A stretch of 64,000 nt of DNA from Paracoccaceae bacterium (GCA_017854585.1 JAFMHK010000019.1:1-64000), one strand, 5' to 3'; shown: positions 46,661 through 56,441, counted from the first letter of the stretch. Notes: generated by a model from the sequence alone, not told the origin. A program made the numbers and translations.

Positions 46661-48949
46661 TCAATCTGCGCCGCGCACCGGGATGGTTGCGTTCGGTGCG
46701 GGAGAAAAGACCTTCTGGATGACGTAGATCGCCACAGCGGCCGCGATCCCGACAAAGTCGGTGATCCAACCACCTTCAATCATGAACAAGGCCGCCGCGA
46801 CCAACGCGACCCGCATGAACCATGCGGAACGTCCCCCCATGAACCAACCCTGCACACCGGCGCTGAGCAGGAACACCCCGAAGGTTGCCGTGATCCCAGA
46901 GCGAATGATCTCGGGCCAGGTGCCATCCATCAACAATGCGCCGTTGTAGAAGAACATGAAGGGCACGATGAAGGCGGCAAGGCCGATCTTGAAGGACGCG
47001 ACCGAGGTCTCCATCGGGTTTGCGCCCGATATGCCCGCGGCTGCGTAACTGGCCAGTGCCACAGGGGGCGTGATGGCCGAGACGACGGCAAAGTAGAACA
47101 CAAAGAAGTGCGCCGTCAGAAGTGGGATACCCAGTTGCACCAGACCCGGTGCCACCACCGATGCCGCGACGGCATAGGCCGCCGTGGTGGGCATGCCCAT
47201 GCCAAGCAAGATGGCGATGCACATGGCGAAGAAGAGCGCCAGCAACTGGCTGACGCCAGCAAGATCAAGCAGCACCAGCGAGAAGCGCGCGCCAACCCCG
47301 GTAAGAGAGATCACGCCAACGATGATGCCCGCACAGGCACAGACCGCGATGATCTGGATCGACATGACACCGGCAAGTTCGAACGCCTTGAGGATCGAAC
47401 GCCAGCCCATCCGGTAGGGGGTCAGCCAGCTGACGACGGCTGCGGCCACCGTGGCAAGCGTGCCTGCACGGATCACCGAGTAACCCATGAACAAGGCTGC
47501 GATGAGGATGATGATGGGCAGGAACAGGTAGACCTGACGCACCAGCTTGCGGAACTTGGGCAGTTCATCTTCGCGCATGCCGCGCATCCCAAGCTTCGCC
47601 GCTTCCATGTCCACCATGAAATAGACGGACACGAAATACAGGACCGCCGGAAGGATCGCGGCCACCGCGATATCGGTGTACGGGATGCCGGTAATCTCGG
47701 CCATGATGAAGGCACCGGCGCCCATGATCGGCGGCATGATCTGGCCACCGGTCGATGCTGCGGCCTCGACCGCGCCTGCGGTGCGTTTGTGATACCCGAC
47801 CTTCTTCATCAGCGGGATCGTGAGCGAGCCCGTGGCCACGACGTTACCGGCGGAGGTGCCGTTGATCATGCCCATCAGGCCGGATGCGAAAATGGCCACC
47901 TTGGCGGGGCCACCGCGCGAGCGGCCGGCGGCGGCAAACGCGAAGTTCACGAAGTAATCGCCAACCTTTGAGGCCTGAAGGAAGGCCGCGAAGATGATGA
48001 ACAGGATGATGTAGGTTGAGGACACGGCGGTCGTGGCGCCGATGATGCCTGCATCGGAATAGACATGGCCAAAGAAGCGCTGCCAGCTATAGGGGTTCTG
48101 CACCGCGAGGATGCCGGGCAGAAGGTGCGCGGTAAAGGTGTAGACCAAGAACACCGCCGTGATGATCACAAGCGCAAGGCCCGCAACACGGCGCGTCAGT
48201 TCAAGGATCAGAGCAGCGCCTGCGGTCGCAGCGAACGCCACGCCGATGGGCACGAACGACGTGCCGACGGAATTGCGCGCGGCGGTGGAATAGATCGGGA
48301 TCAGGTAAAGCGCGACGGTCACGGCGCAAACGGCCAGCACGATATCGCTGGTCGCGAACTTGTCGCGGTCCCGATGTTCAACCCAACCCAGAGCGATGCC
48401 GCCAAAGGTCGCGATCAAGAGCGGAATGCCGAACCAGCGCAGTTCCTGCGCGTAAAGATCGGTGCCCGGAAAGGCCGCCCATGTGTTGATGCCACCCATC
48501 TGGGGCAAGTCGCCGCTGTTGACCAGCGCGATGAACTGAAGGGTCGTAAACACGGCAATCGCCGCCGGGATCATCAGGGCGATGCCGGCCATGGATATCA
48601 TGCGCGTCTCGGGCTTCGCGTCTTCAGCGAAGAAACGGGGCGAAAACATCAAGAAACCCAGCACAAGGGCACCTGCAATGTGCGCGATACGGAAGTTCCA
48701 GGTTTCGACGGGGAAGGTCGGAAGGAAGGGCAGATCGATGCCGGTCATATTCTCAATCGACAGACCGTTCAGGGCAGCCATGTGCAGCGCCGCATAAAGC
48801 GTGGCCAGCGTGGCGATCAGGACATATTGCCAACCCGTGAACAGGCGGCGGTTCTTTTCAACCGGGTCTTCATCAACGCCTTCGGCCAGAACGGGGCCTT
48901 CAAGCTGGTCGGTGTCGTCAACGGCGTCTGATTGGCGGGCGTCGGTCAT
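46661..48949 (-). CDS. TAXI-type TRAP transporter fused permease
   Basis: A 762-residue inner membrane protein with about 17 hydrophobic helices. The N-terminal part corresponds to the small DctQ-like subunit, the rest to the large DctM-like subunit, the fusion typical of TAXI-TRAP systems. Recognisable DctM motifs are GLMGMINGTSAGNVVATGS and LLGMGMPTTAAYAVAA. It imports an organic acid using a sodium or proton gradient together with the binding protein encoded just upstream; substrate unknown. Confidence 0.92.
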   Translation of the reverse strand: MTDARQSDAVDDTDQLEGPVLAEGVDEDPVEKNRRLFTGWQYVLIATLATLYAALHMAALNGLSIENMTGIDLPFLPTFPVETWNFRIAHIAGALVLGFLMFSPRFFAEDAKPETRMISMAGIALMIPAAIAVFTTLQFIALVNSGDLPQMGGINTWAAFPGTDLYAQELRWFGIPLLIATFGGIALGWVEHRDRDKFATSDIVLAVCAVTVALYLIPIYSTAARNSVGTSFVPIGVAFAATAGAALILELTRRVAGLALVIITAVFLVYTFTAHLLPGILAVQNPYSWQRFFGHVYSDAGIIGATTAVSSTYIILFIIFAAFLQASKVGDYFVNFAFAAAGRSRGGPAKVAIFASGLMGMINGTSAGNVVATGSLTIPLMKKVGYHKRTAGAVEAAASTGGQIMPPIMGAGAFIMAEITGIPYTDIAVAAILPAVLYFVSVYFMVDMEAAKLGMRGMREDELPKFRKLVRQVYLFLPIIILIAALFMGYSVIRAGTLATVAAAVVSWLTPYRMGWRSILKAFELAGVMSIQIIAVCACAGIIVGVISLTGVGARFSLVLLDLAGVSQLLALFFAMCIAILLGMGMPTTAAYAVAASVVAPGLVQLGIPLLTAHFFVFYFAVVSAITPPVALASYAAAGISGANPMETSVASFKIGLAAFIVPFMFFYNGALLMDGTWPEIIRSGITATFGVFLLSAGVQGWFMGGRSAWFMRVALVAAALFMIEGGWITDFVGIAAAVAIYVIQKVFSPAPNATIPVRGAD

Positions 48950-49033
48950 CTGGTTGTCCCCCGGATGCGGGTACGGCCAGAAAGGCGCGCCCCTTGTCTT
49001 ATTCTTCTTGGGTATGGGTCGTCGTCGTGAAAC

Positions 49034-49058
49034 CGCGCCCGGTGCATGCCCGGGCGCG
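49034..49058 (-). other. Intergenic stem-loop between binding protein and permease genes
   Basis: A 9-bp stem CGCGCCCGG/CCGGGCGCG with a 7-base loop lies between the TAXI binding protein stop (49095) and the permease start (48949). The U-tract is weak. Such hairpins often stabilise or partly terminate the message so that the binding protein is made in excess. Confidence 0.55.
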
Positions 49059-49094
49059 ATTCTGGTCCTGAGGCGCCAGCCCCAGATCCGATTC

Positions 49095-50087
49095 TTAGCC
49101 GCCGTAGATCATGTCGGCCGCAATGGTGGCGCCGGCATTTTCGGTGAACCAGCGTGCCGCACCGGGGTGCCACATCATGACGGTGTTCTTGTCCCAGTTG
49201 TCGGGCGTGGTGGAACGGGCTGCGGAGTGGATGTTCACCATCCGCTCGTTATCGCCCATCACGGTGTCGACGACTGCGTAGACAAAGCTTTCCGGCAGAT
49301 CGCAGCCGGCAATCGCGAAGTTCCACATGGACACGGACCGCGCGTCTGCTTCCAGCGTGGTGTAGGTGTCGGCATTGATCGTGAAGCCGGCAACCGGGAA
49401 GGCCGCGATGATCTGGGCCTGCTCGTCTTCGGTGAACTCGATGATGTTCACGTCGGTCTGCACTTCCAGCTGGCTGACGGCGGGAACGGGCACGCCTGCG
49501 GCGAACGCGATCACGTCAAGCAGACCATCCTGAAGCTGGCTGCCCAGATCGTCCCAGCCGCCGTTGCGACGCTCGAAATCGACGCCCAGCGTTTCCATCA
49601 TGGCGGGGAAATAGGTGTCGGAGGTCGATCCGGCAGGGCCGAAACCAATACGCGCACCGGCAGGAATGTCCGCGATGGTGGTGATGCCCGAGGACGCCAG
49701 CGCGGTTACGCTGAACGGTGTCTGGTACATCGGGAACATCGCGCATGCGCCGGTCATCTGCAGGCCGGGTGCGATGGGGTTCGTGCCAGCCAGCGACTCT
49801 GCTGCCGGGCCCATGGTGGTCATGCCGAACTGTGCTTCGCCGGTGTGAACCAGTGCCATGTTCTGCATCGGGCCACCGGTGACTTCGGCGCCGCCGGAAA
49901 CGCCCAACTCTTCCGCGACAAGGTTTGCCCAGCCGGAGCCGTAGGCGAAGAACGTGCCGCCCTGCGACGCGGTGCCAACGGTGAAGCTCTCGGGCCAGCC
50001 GGTACGATCCTGATGGCCGTCGGCAAATGCGACCGAGGCGGTCAGGGCGGTGGTGGCGGCAAGGGCCGCGATTTTGGTGAAGGTCAT
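49095..50087 (-). CDS. TAXI family TRAP transporter solute-binding protein
   Basis: The 330-residue periplasmic protein begins with a signal peptide (about 1-23, ending SVAFA). The TAXI signature is seen in FTVGTASQGGTFFAYGSG and GGPMQNMALVHTGEAQFGM, and the two-lobed binding-protein fold continues to the end (EPA-like WHPGAARWFTENA). Ligand unknown; TAXI proteins often bind glutamate or other carboxylates. The start at 50087 has a GGGAGAAC ribosome binding site. It heads the transporter operon and lies 396 bases from the DctBD-2 genes that probably regulate it. Confidence 0.93.
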   Translation of the reverse strand: MTFTKIAALAATTALTASVAFADGHQDRTGWPESFTVGTASQGGTFFAYGSGWANLVAEELGVSGGAEVTGGPMQNMALVHTGEAQFGMTTMGPAAESLAGTNPIAPGLQMTGACAMFPMYQTPFSVTALASSGITTIADIPAGARIGFGPAGSTSDTYFPAMMETLGVDFERRNGGWDDLGSQLQDGLLDVIAFAAGVPVPAVSQLEVQTDVNIIEFTEDEQAQIIAAFPVAGFTINADTYTTLEADARSVSMWNFAIAGCDLPESFVYAVVDTVMGDNERMVNIHSAARSTTPDNWDKNTVMMWHPGAARWFTENAGATIAADMIYGG

Positions 50088-50483
50088 TAATGTTCTCCCT
50101 TTGAACAATCTTGAAGCGCCCAACTTCCGTCAGGCCGCTTGGCGTGGTGTGTTGACGAGCGCAGGTCCGGCATGCAAGCGGCGCATATCGTGGTTGCGCT
50201 AACGGTCTGCAGAAAGTTCGCGATTTGGGTCGTTCTATACCCAAAAGCGAAAGGCAATGGGTAGGTTCCTGCCCATTTTTCGATTTGTGACACGACAGAT
50301 GATCGCCGCAGACACCAAAATGCAAAGGGCAGGTTGTTTTGCTTGAGCTGCACCAGATCCAAAAGCAGGTTTCAGAAGGCCATTCAACAAAGAGAAAGAA
50401 CGCGGGTCATCGGCCCGGCCTTGGCGTTACCGGTGGCCATTTCTTGCGGGCTTGCGTTGGGATCGCCTGCGATCGCCGCCAGC
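50088..50483 (-). promoter_or_regulatory. 396-base regulatory gap upstream of the TAXI transporter
   Basis: No gene is seen. On the plus-strand reading it holds TTTGGGT-N8-ACCCAAA (50224-50245) and an almost perfect repeat ATGGGTAGG-TT-CCTGCCCAT (50257-50276), which could be sites for DctD-2 or another regulator of the transporter. I looked for a GG-N10-GC sigma-54 promoter and did not find a convincing one by eye. Confidence 0.45.
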
Positions 50484-51827
50484 TTAATCTTCGCGAAAGC
50501 TCGCGCGATCAAGTCCGTGTTTCTGCATTTTCTCGTAGAGTGCCTTGCGCGATAGCCCAAGCGCCGCATAGGTCGCATTGATACTGCCACTATTGGCCAC
50601 GAGCGCCGCACTGATCAGGGATTTCTCATGTGCGGCCATCTGGTCGGCCAAGCGGCCGACAGTGACCGTTGCAGGGGTTTCGTCGGCCAACCCCAGCACG
50701 AAACGGTCTGCGGCGTTGCGCAATTCGCGGATGTTGCCGGGCCAGTCCTTGGCCGAAAGCCGTGCGAGAACGGCACTTGGAACATCGGGGCTGGGGCGGG
50801 AATAACGAGCGGCGGCCTGTGCCACCAGTTCCACGAACAGGCGCGGGACATCTTCGCGACGGTCGGCAAGCGGCGGCATGTGCAGCGTCACGACATTCAG
50901 CCGGTACAGCAGGTCGGCCCGGAATTCTCCCGATTGGGCCGCCGCCTCCAGCGCGCGTTTGGATGCAGCGATGAACCGCACGTCCAGCGGGACCGCATCG
51001 TTGGAGCCAAGCCGGGTGATGCTTCGGGTCTGTATTGCCTGCAACAACTTGCCCTGAAGCGACAGCGGCAGGCTGTCGATCTCATCCAGAAAGACGGTGC
51101 CGCCCCGCCCGTGTTCGAATTTGCCGAACCGGGCACGGGTGGCACCGGGAAACGACCCGGCCTCGTGACCGAACAGTTCGCTTTCGATCAGATCTGCGGG
51201 CAGGGCGGCGCAGTTCACATGGACGAAGGGGCGCGCGGCGCGCGGGCTGGCCTGATGAAGCGCGCGGGCCGCCACTTCCTTGCCGGTGCCAGTATCGCCC
51301 ACGATCAGGACATCCGCCTCGGTGGCGGCGACGGCGCGGATCTGTTCACGCAGGCGCACGATCAAGGGGCTGCGCCCGGTTACGCGCGCCTCGACCTTGT
51401 CGCGCCCGGTGACCTGTCGGCGCAGCGCCCGGTTTTCCTGCACCAGCGCGCGCTTACCCAACGCCCGGCGCACGGTGTCCACCAAACGGTCCGGCGCATA
51501 GGGTTTTTCGATGAAGTCATAGGCCCCGTCGCGCATGGACTGTACCGCAAGGTCCACGTCGCCGTGCCCGGTGACAAGGATAACCGGCAGGTCGGGGTCC
51601 ACCTCGAGGGCGCGGGCCATGAGGGTCAGGCCGTCCATGTCGGGCATCCGGATGTCGGTCACCAGAATACCCGGAAAACTGCGGCTGACGCGCGCCAGCG
51701 CCGCTGCGGGATCGGGGAATGTGGCAACCGTGATATCCGCCAACTCCAGCGTCTGACCTGCGGCCAGCCGCAAATGTTCTTCGTCATCGACGAAGAGGAC
51801 CTGAGGTTCGGGGCGGTCGGCTGTCAT
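50484..51827 (-). CDS. DctD-type sigma-54-dependent response regulator (system 2)
   Basis: A 447-residue NtrC-family activator: receiver with Asp58 (VTDIRMPDMDG), AAA+ domain with Walker A GDTGTGKE (about 177-184), sigma-54 contact loop GSFPGA (224-229, a variant of GAFTGA), canonical Walker B VFLDEI (245-250), and a Fis-type helix-turn-helix at the end. It should activate sigma-54 promoters when phosphorylated by the DctB-2 kinase, whose stop overlaps its start (ATGA). The TAXI transporter operon downstream is the likely target. Compare the degenerate version of system 1. Confidence 0.93.
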   Translation of the reverse strand: MTADRPEPQVLFVDDEEHLRLAAGQTLELADITVATFPDPAAALARVSRSFPGILVTDIRMPDMDGLTLMARALEVDPDLPVILVTGHGDVDLAVQSMRDGAYDFIEKPYAPDRLVDTVRRALGKRALVQENRALRRQVTGRDKVEARVTGRSPLIVRLREQIRAVAATEADVLIVGDTGTGKEVAARALHQASPRAARPFVHVNCAALPADLIESELFGHEAGSFPGATRARFGKFEHGRGGTVFLDEIDSLPLSLQGKLLQAIQTRSITRLGSNDAVPLDVRFIAASKRALEAAAQSGEFRADLLYRLNVVTLHMPPLADRREDVPRLFVELVAQAAARYSRPSPDVPSAVLARLSAKDWPGNIRELRNAADRFVLGLADETPATVTVGRLADQMAAHEKSLISAALVANSGSINATYAALGLSRKALYEKMQKHGLDRASFRED

Positions 51828-53692
51828 TCGGCTGCAAGCTCATGTGTGGCGGCGATGCATAGGATCACCTCGAATTCGGCGCCGCCTTCGGGATGGTTGC
51901 GCACCTGAAGCCTGCCGCCGAAATCATGGACGATGTTATATGAGATCGAAAGGCCAAGGCCCAATCCATGTCCGGGATCCTTGGTGGTGAAAAACGGGTC
52001 AAACGCTTGGTTCAGCGCGTCGTCGGTCAGGCCCGGCCCCAGATCCCGCACCCGGACGATTGCCGTTGCGTCGCGCTGCATGACCGTGATTTCGATGCGC
52101 GGGGCCGGGTGACCTGCCATGGCATCAAGCGCGTTGGCGATCAGGTTCACGATCACCTGTTGCAGACGCACCCGCCCACCAATCACGGTAATTTCCGGCG
52201 AAGGTCGTGCAAACTGCAGATCTGCGGCCATAGTGTTCAGGCGCGGCTGCATCAGGGCGACCGCGTCGTCGATGACGGCGCAAAGCGGGATCGGGCCAGA
52301 CTTGTCTTGTGGTCTGCGGGCGAAGTTCCGCAGGTGTTTCGAGATGCTGGCCATCCGGTCCGCCATGGCGGAGATGCGGGAGATATTTTCACGCGCATCC
52401 GACGTGCGGCCGCGATCAAGAAACGTGCCCGCATTTTCGGCGTAGGATTTGACCGCGGCAAGGGGCTGGTTGAATTCGTGCGACAGGGCCGCGGACATCT
52501 GCCCGAGGGCGGCCAGTTTACCCGCCTGCACCAGTTCGGCCTGCGTCGTGCGCAGACGTTGTTCGGCGGCGCGGCGGTCATCGACCTCTTGCAGAAGCTG
52601 GCGGTTTGCATCGTTCAGGTCCATCGTGCGTTCGCGCACACGCCCTTCAAGCCGCTCTTGTTCCGATTTCTGTGCGGCCAGCCGTTCCATCAACTGGGCC
52701 CGCCGTTGCAGGTAGATGGCGCCGACCAGACCCCCCAGAAGGATCAGAAGGATCATCAGCGTCAGAACCGTCAGGGCCTGCGCCCGTGCCGGGCCGGTTG
52801 GCGTCAGGATCGACACGCGCCAACCCGCCGCCGCGATCAGCGCGGTCTGCATGACAAAGCTGTCGTCGCCCTCGACCGACAAGATATCGAGCCGGTCGGT
52901 CAGCGGATCGCGGCGGGCCGACAGCGGCGACAGGCGGTCAAGGGGGTACTGTCGGGTCGCCGCGATCGCTTCCAGCGCCAGTTCGCTGAGCGGCCCGAGG
53001 GTGCGATAATGCCAATCGTTCCGGTCCGACAGGAAGATGACGTTGCTGCTGTCGACCACGATGACGGTGCTCTCACTGTCGCGCCACGCTTCTTCATATC
53101 CGTCGAGGGTGATCTTGACCGCAACGACCCCCAGAACACGGGTATTGCTGATGACGGGGGCCGCAAAGAAATATCCTCGCTCCTGAGAGGTCGTGCCAAG
53201 GGCGTGGAACCGCCCCAATCCGTCCTCAAGCGCATTCGCGAAATAGGGTCTGAAGGCGAAATTGCGCCCCACGAACGAGCGGTCGGTGCGGTAGGAACTG
53301 GCCGCCAGTGTCATGCCGCTGTGGTCCATCAGGTAGATATCGGAGACATCCAAAGTCAAAGCGGTCTGGCGCAATTGTTCGTTCGCGAACGGCAGCAGGC
53401 CACTGTTTTGGGGATCATTCAACAGGTCCGTCAGGATCGGGCGTTCCGCCAGTAGTGCGGGGAGTGCCTCGGTCCGACTGAGCGCGCCGCGCATGACTTC
53501 GGTGGCAAGGCGCAAGGTCGCCTCGTCCCGGCCGCCCGCCTGAATCAGAAAGGCCCGTTCCAGACGTGGCAACGCCACAAAGCAAAGCGCCACTGCCATG
53601 GCAAGGATGCCCGCCAACACAACAAGCGCGCGGCCCGGCAGGCGAATGGCATGGGATGACAACGGGTTCGACATGGACATCACTATGTACAT
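51824..53692 (-). CDS. DctB-type sensor histidine kinase (system 2)
   Basis: A 622-residue membrane kinase: N-terminal helix (about 22-43), a periplasmic PAS-like sensor domain (about 46-300), a second helix (about 307-328), a coiled coil, and HisKA/HATPase domains with the site SHEFNQPLAAVKSYAENAG, the N box NLIANALDAM and G boxes RDLGPGL and GHGLGLGLS. It probably senses the transported acid in the periplasm. The start is uncertain: ATG at 53692, 53680 or 53674. First gene of dctB-dctD. Confidence 0.9.
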   Translation of the reverse strand: MYIVMSMSNPLSSHAIRLPGRALVVLAGILAMAVALCFVALPRLERAFLIQAGGRDEATLRLATEVMRGALSRTEALPALLAERPILTDLLNDPQNSGLLPFANEQLRQTALTLDVSDIYLMDHSGMTLAASSYRTDRSFVGRNFAFRPYFANALEDGLGRFHALGTTSQERGYFFAAPVISNTRVLGVVAVKITLDGYEEAWRDSESTVIVVDSSNVIFLSDRNDWHYRTLGPLSELALEAIAATRQYPLDRLSPLSARRDPLTDRLDILSVEGDDSFVMQTALIAAAGWRVSILTPTGPARAQALTVLTLMILLILLGGLVGAIYLQRRAQLMERLAAQKSEQERLEGRVRERTMDLNDANRQLLQEVDDRRAAEQRLRTTQAELVQAGKLAALGQMSAALSHEFNQPLAAVKSYAENAGTFLDRGRTSDARENISRISAMADRMASISKHLRNFARRPQDKSGPIPLCAVIDDAVALMQPRLNTMAADLQFARPSPEITVIGGRVRLQQVIVNLIANALDAMAGHPAPRIEITVMQRDATAIVRVRDLGPGLTDDALNQAFDPFFTTKDPGHGLGLGLSISYNIVHDFGGRLQVRNHPEGGAEFEVILCIAATHELAAE

Positions 53693-53855
53693 GGGCGCCT
53701 GACCATTCCAAGGGCGAATGGGGCCGGGGCGGGCGGCGGCAAAGTGGTAACTTCCCGGACATTGTTCGGCTTATAGTACTGGCATGAAAGCGTCTTGTCG
53801 GGTTAGGCTGGATGCTGTCGGGCGTACAAGCCCCGATCTGTTTGGAGGAAATCGG

Positions 53856-55130
53856 ATGAATCTTAAACTTTCCGGGCTTGTTGCCGGGGCCGTGCTTTTT
53901 ACGTCGGCCATTCCGGCGCTGGCGCAAAACGCTTATTGTGGCGGCCTGTCAATGAACGCCACGTGGATGGGTGGCGCCGAGGCGTCGTCCGACATCTCGA
54001 CCGCAGGTACGTTCTTGGGCATGAACGGTCTGACGGTTCCGCCGTCGGGCAATGTGGTGACCTTGTTCACCGTCAGCAGTCCCAGCGATGTGCGCATCGA
54101 AGCGGCAGGTCAGGCCGGCGGCGACACCGTGATGGAGCTTTACGACGCGTCGGGCGCCATGGTGCTGACCGATGACGATAGCGGCGGCAACTGGTCGTCC
54201 CGCGCCGAGACGTTTCTGAACCCCGGTCAGTATTGCGTTCTGACCCGCGGCTTTGGCGGCGGTGCTTTGCTGGCGGATGTGCGCGTTGGTCTGCTGGAGC
54301 ATGAACCGCTGACCGCAGGTCTGTCGGGCGGTTTTGACGGCGGGTTCGGCAACGGGTTTAGCGGCGACATGTTCGTTGGCATCGACCCCTGCACACCAAC
54401 CACGCCCGCGACACCGTTGGGTGGCGGCGCGATTGACGGAATGCTGGCTGGATCCGGCGTATCGGCCACGAACTCGGTCACCGGTGCTCCCTATTACCGC
54501 TTTATCCTGAACACTCCGCAAGCGGTCTCGATCCGGGCGGAAAACCAGAATGCTGACCCGTATATCTATGTGTTTGACGGGCAGGGCTCCCTTTTGGCCG
54601 AGAATGACGACTATGAAAGCTTCGACAGCCGGATCGATTTCACGGCGCCTCTGGCTGCTGGTGTCTATTGCATCGGGATGCGGTCGCTTGCGGACGACAA
54701 CCTGCCGATCACGGTGAGCGTTCGCGCGTTTGACGCGCAGGCCGCGCTGCAGGAGCTTTATGCCAGCGGTGAGGCAAGCCCACCCATGGACGGGTCGTAT
54801 CCGATGACGGCCCTTGGCTCGATTGCGACCAGTGTCGTTCGCGACGGTCAGGTCCCCGGCAGCACGGCGATCTGGTATTCGTTCAACATGCCCCAAAGCG
54901 GCCTGCTGGTGATTGATGCGGTCGAGGTAACCGACAGTGACCCGATCATTATCGTCTTTGACCAATTGGGTCGCGAACTGGGCTATAGCGACGACGCCAA
55001 CGACTCGCTTAACAGCCAACTGACCTTGCGTCTGGATGCGGGCAATTACACCATGTCGGTACGCCAGTATTCAGATAGCTATCAGGGCATCATCCGCGTG
55101 GCGATGCAGCGCTACGTGCCAGCGCAATAG
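53856..55130 (+). CDS. Secreted protein with three PPC-like beta-sandwich repeats
   Basis: The 424-residue product has a signal peptide (about 1-24, ending IPALA). Three similar units follow, each with Asp-rich loops typical of pre-peptidase C-terminal (PPC) domains: MVLTDDDSGGNWSSR, LLAENDDYESFDSR and LGYSDDANDSLNSQ, each then leading to a strand of the type GxYCV/GVYCI/GNYTM. No catalytic domain is present. It may bind calcium or carbohydrate, or be a surface protein; function unknown. A GGAGG site precedes the ATG at 53856 and a terminator follows. Confidence 0.85.
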   Translation: MNLKLSGLVAGAVLFTSAIPALAQNAYCGGLSMNATWMGGAEASSDISTAGTFLGMNGLTVPPSGNVVTLFTVSSPSDVRIEAAGQAGGDTVMELYDASGAMVLTDDDSGGNWSSRAETFLNPGQYCVLTRGFGGGALLADVRVGLLEHEPLTAGLSGGFDGGFGNGFSGDMFVGIDPCTPTTPATPLGGGAIDGMLAGSGVSATNSVTGAPYYRFILNTPQAVSIRAENQNADPYIYVFDGQGSLLAENDDYESFDSRIDFTAPLAAGVYCIGMRSLADDNLPITVSVRAFDAQAALQELYASGEASPPMDGSYPMTALGSIATSVVRDGQVPGSTAIWYSFNMPQSGLLVIDAVEVTDSDPIIIVFDQLGRELGYSDDANDSLNSQLTLRLDAGNYTMSVRQYSDSYQGIIRVAMQRYVPAQ

Positions 55131-55155
55131 CGGCGGAATACGCAGAAACACACAG

Positions 55156-55185
55156 GGCCGCCCGGGCAATCGGGCGGCCTTTTTT
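55156..55185 (+). terminator. Rho-independent terminator after the PPC-repeat protein gene
   Basis: A perfect 9-bp stem GGCCGCCCG/CGGGCGGCC with a 6-base loop is followed by six T residues, just before the convergent tpiA stop. Confidence 0.9.
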
Positions 55186-55928
55186 CATGCCGCGTTCAGG
55201 GCCGTCACGATCGGAACGAAGTCATCCGCCTTGAGCGATGCGCCCCCGACCAGCGCCCCATCCACGTCGGCGACGGCAAAGATCTGTGCGGCATTCCCCG
55301 GTTTGACCGATCCGCCATAGAGCAGCCGAACCCCCTGCGCTGTGCGTTCGCCGAAACGCGCGGCCAGTTCGGCCCGGATGAACCCGTGAACCGCACCGAT
55401 TTCGGCCAGTGATGGCACCAGACCCGTCCCGATGGCCCAGACCGGTTCGTAGGCCACGACAAGGCGCGCGGACGTGGGACCGTCGGGGATGGAGCCTGCC
55501 AGTTGCCTGCGGATCACGTCCAGCGTTTCACCGGACTCATATTGTGCCTGAGTTTCGCCGACACACACCACTGCGACAAGGTCTGCGGCCCAAGCGGCCA
55601 GCAGTTTGGCGCAAACCGCCGCATCGGTTTCCCCGTGATCAGCCCGGCGTTCGGAATGGCCAAGGATGACATGACTTGCGCCCGCATCGACCAACATGGC
55701 GGCGGACACGTCGCCGGTATGGGCGCCGTTGGTGGCGGCGTGGCAATCTTGCGCGCCGGTGAAGATGCCGGTCGCGCGGCGCGACATGCGTTCCAACAAG
55801 GTGGTGGGCGGGCAGATCAACACATCGACATCGCAAGAGGGCAGGGCGGCGACCAGCATGTCGATCTGTGCAAGATCCGCAGCCAACCCGTTCATCTTCC
55901 AGTTTCCAGCGGCCAGTTTGCGGCGCAT
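55185..55928 (-). CDS. tpiA: Triose-phosphate isomerase
   Basis: Interconverts dihydroxyacetone phosphate and glyceraldehyde 3-phosphate. The 247-residue TIM barrel shows catalytic Lys11 (GNWKMNG), His in ILGHSERR and Glu in [12 protein letters not shown], and the phosphate loop YGGSVKPGN. Start at 55928 ([14 protein letters not shown]); the frame extends further upstream but without family similarity. Single gene, convergent with the PPC-repeat protein. Confidence 0.97.
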   Translation of the reverse strand: MRRKLAAGNWKMNGLAADLAQIDMLVAALPSCDVDVLICPPTTLLERMSRRATGIFTGAQDCHAATNGAHTGDVSAAMLVDAGASHVILGHSERRADHGETDAAVCAKLLAAWAADLVAVVCVGETQAQYESGETLDVIRRQLAGSIPDGPTSARLVVAYEPVWAIGTGLVPSLAEIGAVHGFIRAELAARFGERTAQGVRLLYGGSVKPGNAAQIFAVADVDGALVGGASLKADDFVPIVTALNAA

Positions 55929-56081
55929 GATATCCCCCCTTGGTGCGTTCACCTTGGGATGGCAAGGTCGGGGCCATTGGTCAAGCGCGGGCGGGGAAAG
56001 CGGCAAGAAATCTGCCACAGGGCCGCGCGGTTGCGGCCGCGCTTGCCCTTTGGTCTGATCAGGCAGGGCGGGCTTGCGCCC

Positions 56082-56441
56082 TCAGCCAGTCAGTTTTTCG
56101 TCGAACTTGATGGATTCACCGCAACCGCAGGCTTCGGTCACGTTGGGATTGCGGAACTTGAATCCGGATTCCAGCAAGCTGGTCTGGTAATCGATTTCGG
56201 TCCCGAACAGAAACATCTGCGCCATCGGGGCGATCATCACCCGCGCGCCGTCAATTTCCACGATCTCGTCGTGTGGGTCCACCTCGGCCACGTAATCCAT
56301 GGTATATTCCATGCCCGCGCAGCCACCCTTCTTCACGCCGATCCGCAGACCTTGCGTGTTGTCCTTTACCATCAGTCGCGCGATCTGCCTTGCGGCGGCA
56401 GGGGTGATGGTTACGGCCTGTTTTCCGGGAATGCCGAACAT
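56082..56441 (-). CDS. A-type Fe-S cluster carrier (SufA/IscA/HesB family)
   Basis: A 119-residue A-type carrier that delivers Fe-S clusters to target proteins. The three conserved cysteines are present: Cys41 in KKGGCAGMEY and Cys105/Cys107 in EACGCGES. Which of SufA, IscA or ErpA it corresponds to cannot be told by eye. The SufT-type gene lies 190 bases upstream on the same strand, suggesting a small Fe-S assembly unit. Confidence 0.92.
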   Translation of the reverse strand: MFGIPGKQAVTITPAAARQIARLMVKDNTQGLRIGVKKGGCAGMEYTMDYVAEVDPHDEIVEIDGARVMIAPMAQMFLFGTEIDYQTSLLESGFKFRNPNVTEACGCGESIKFDEKLTG

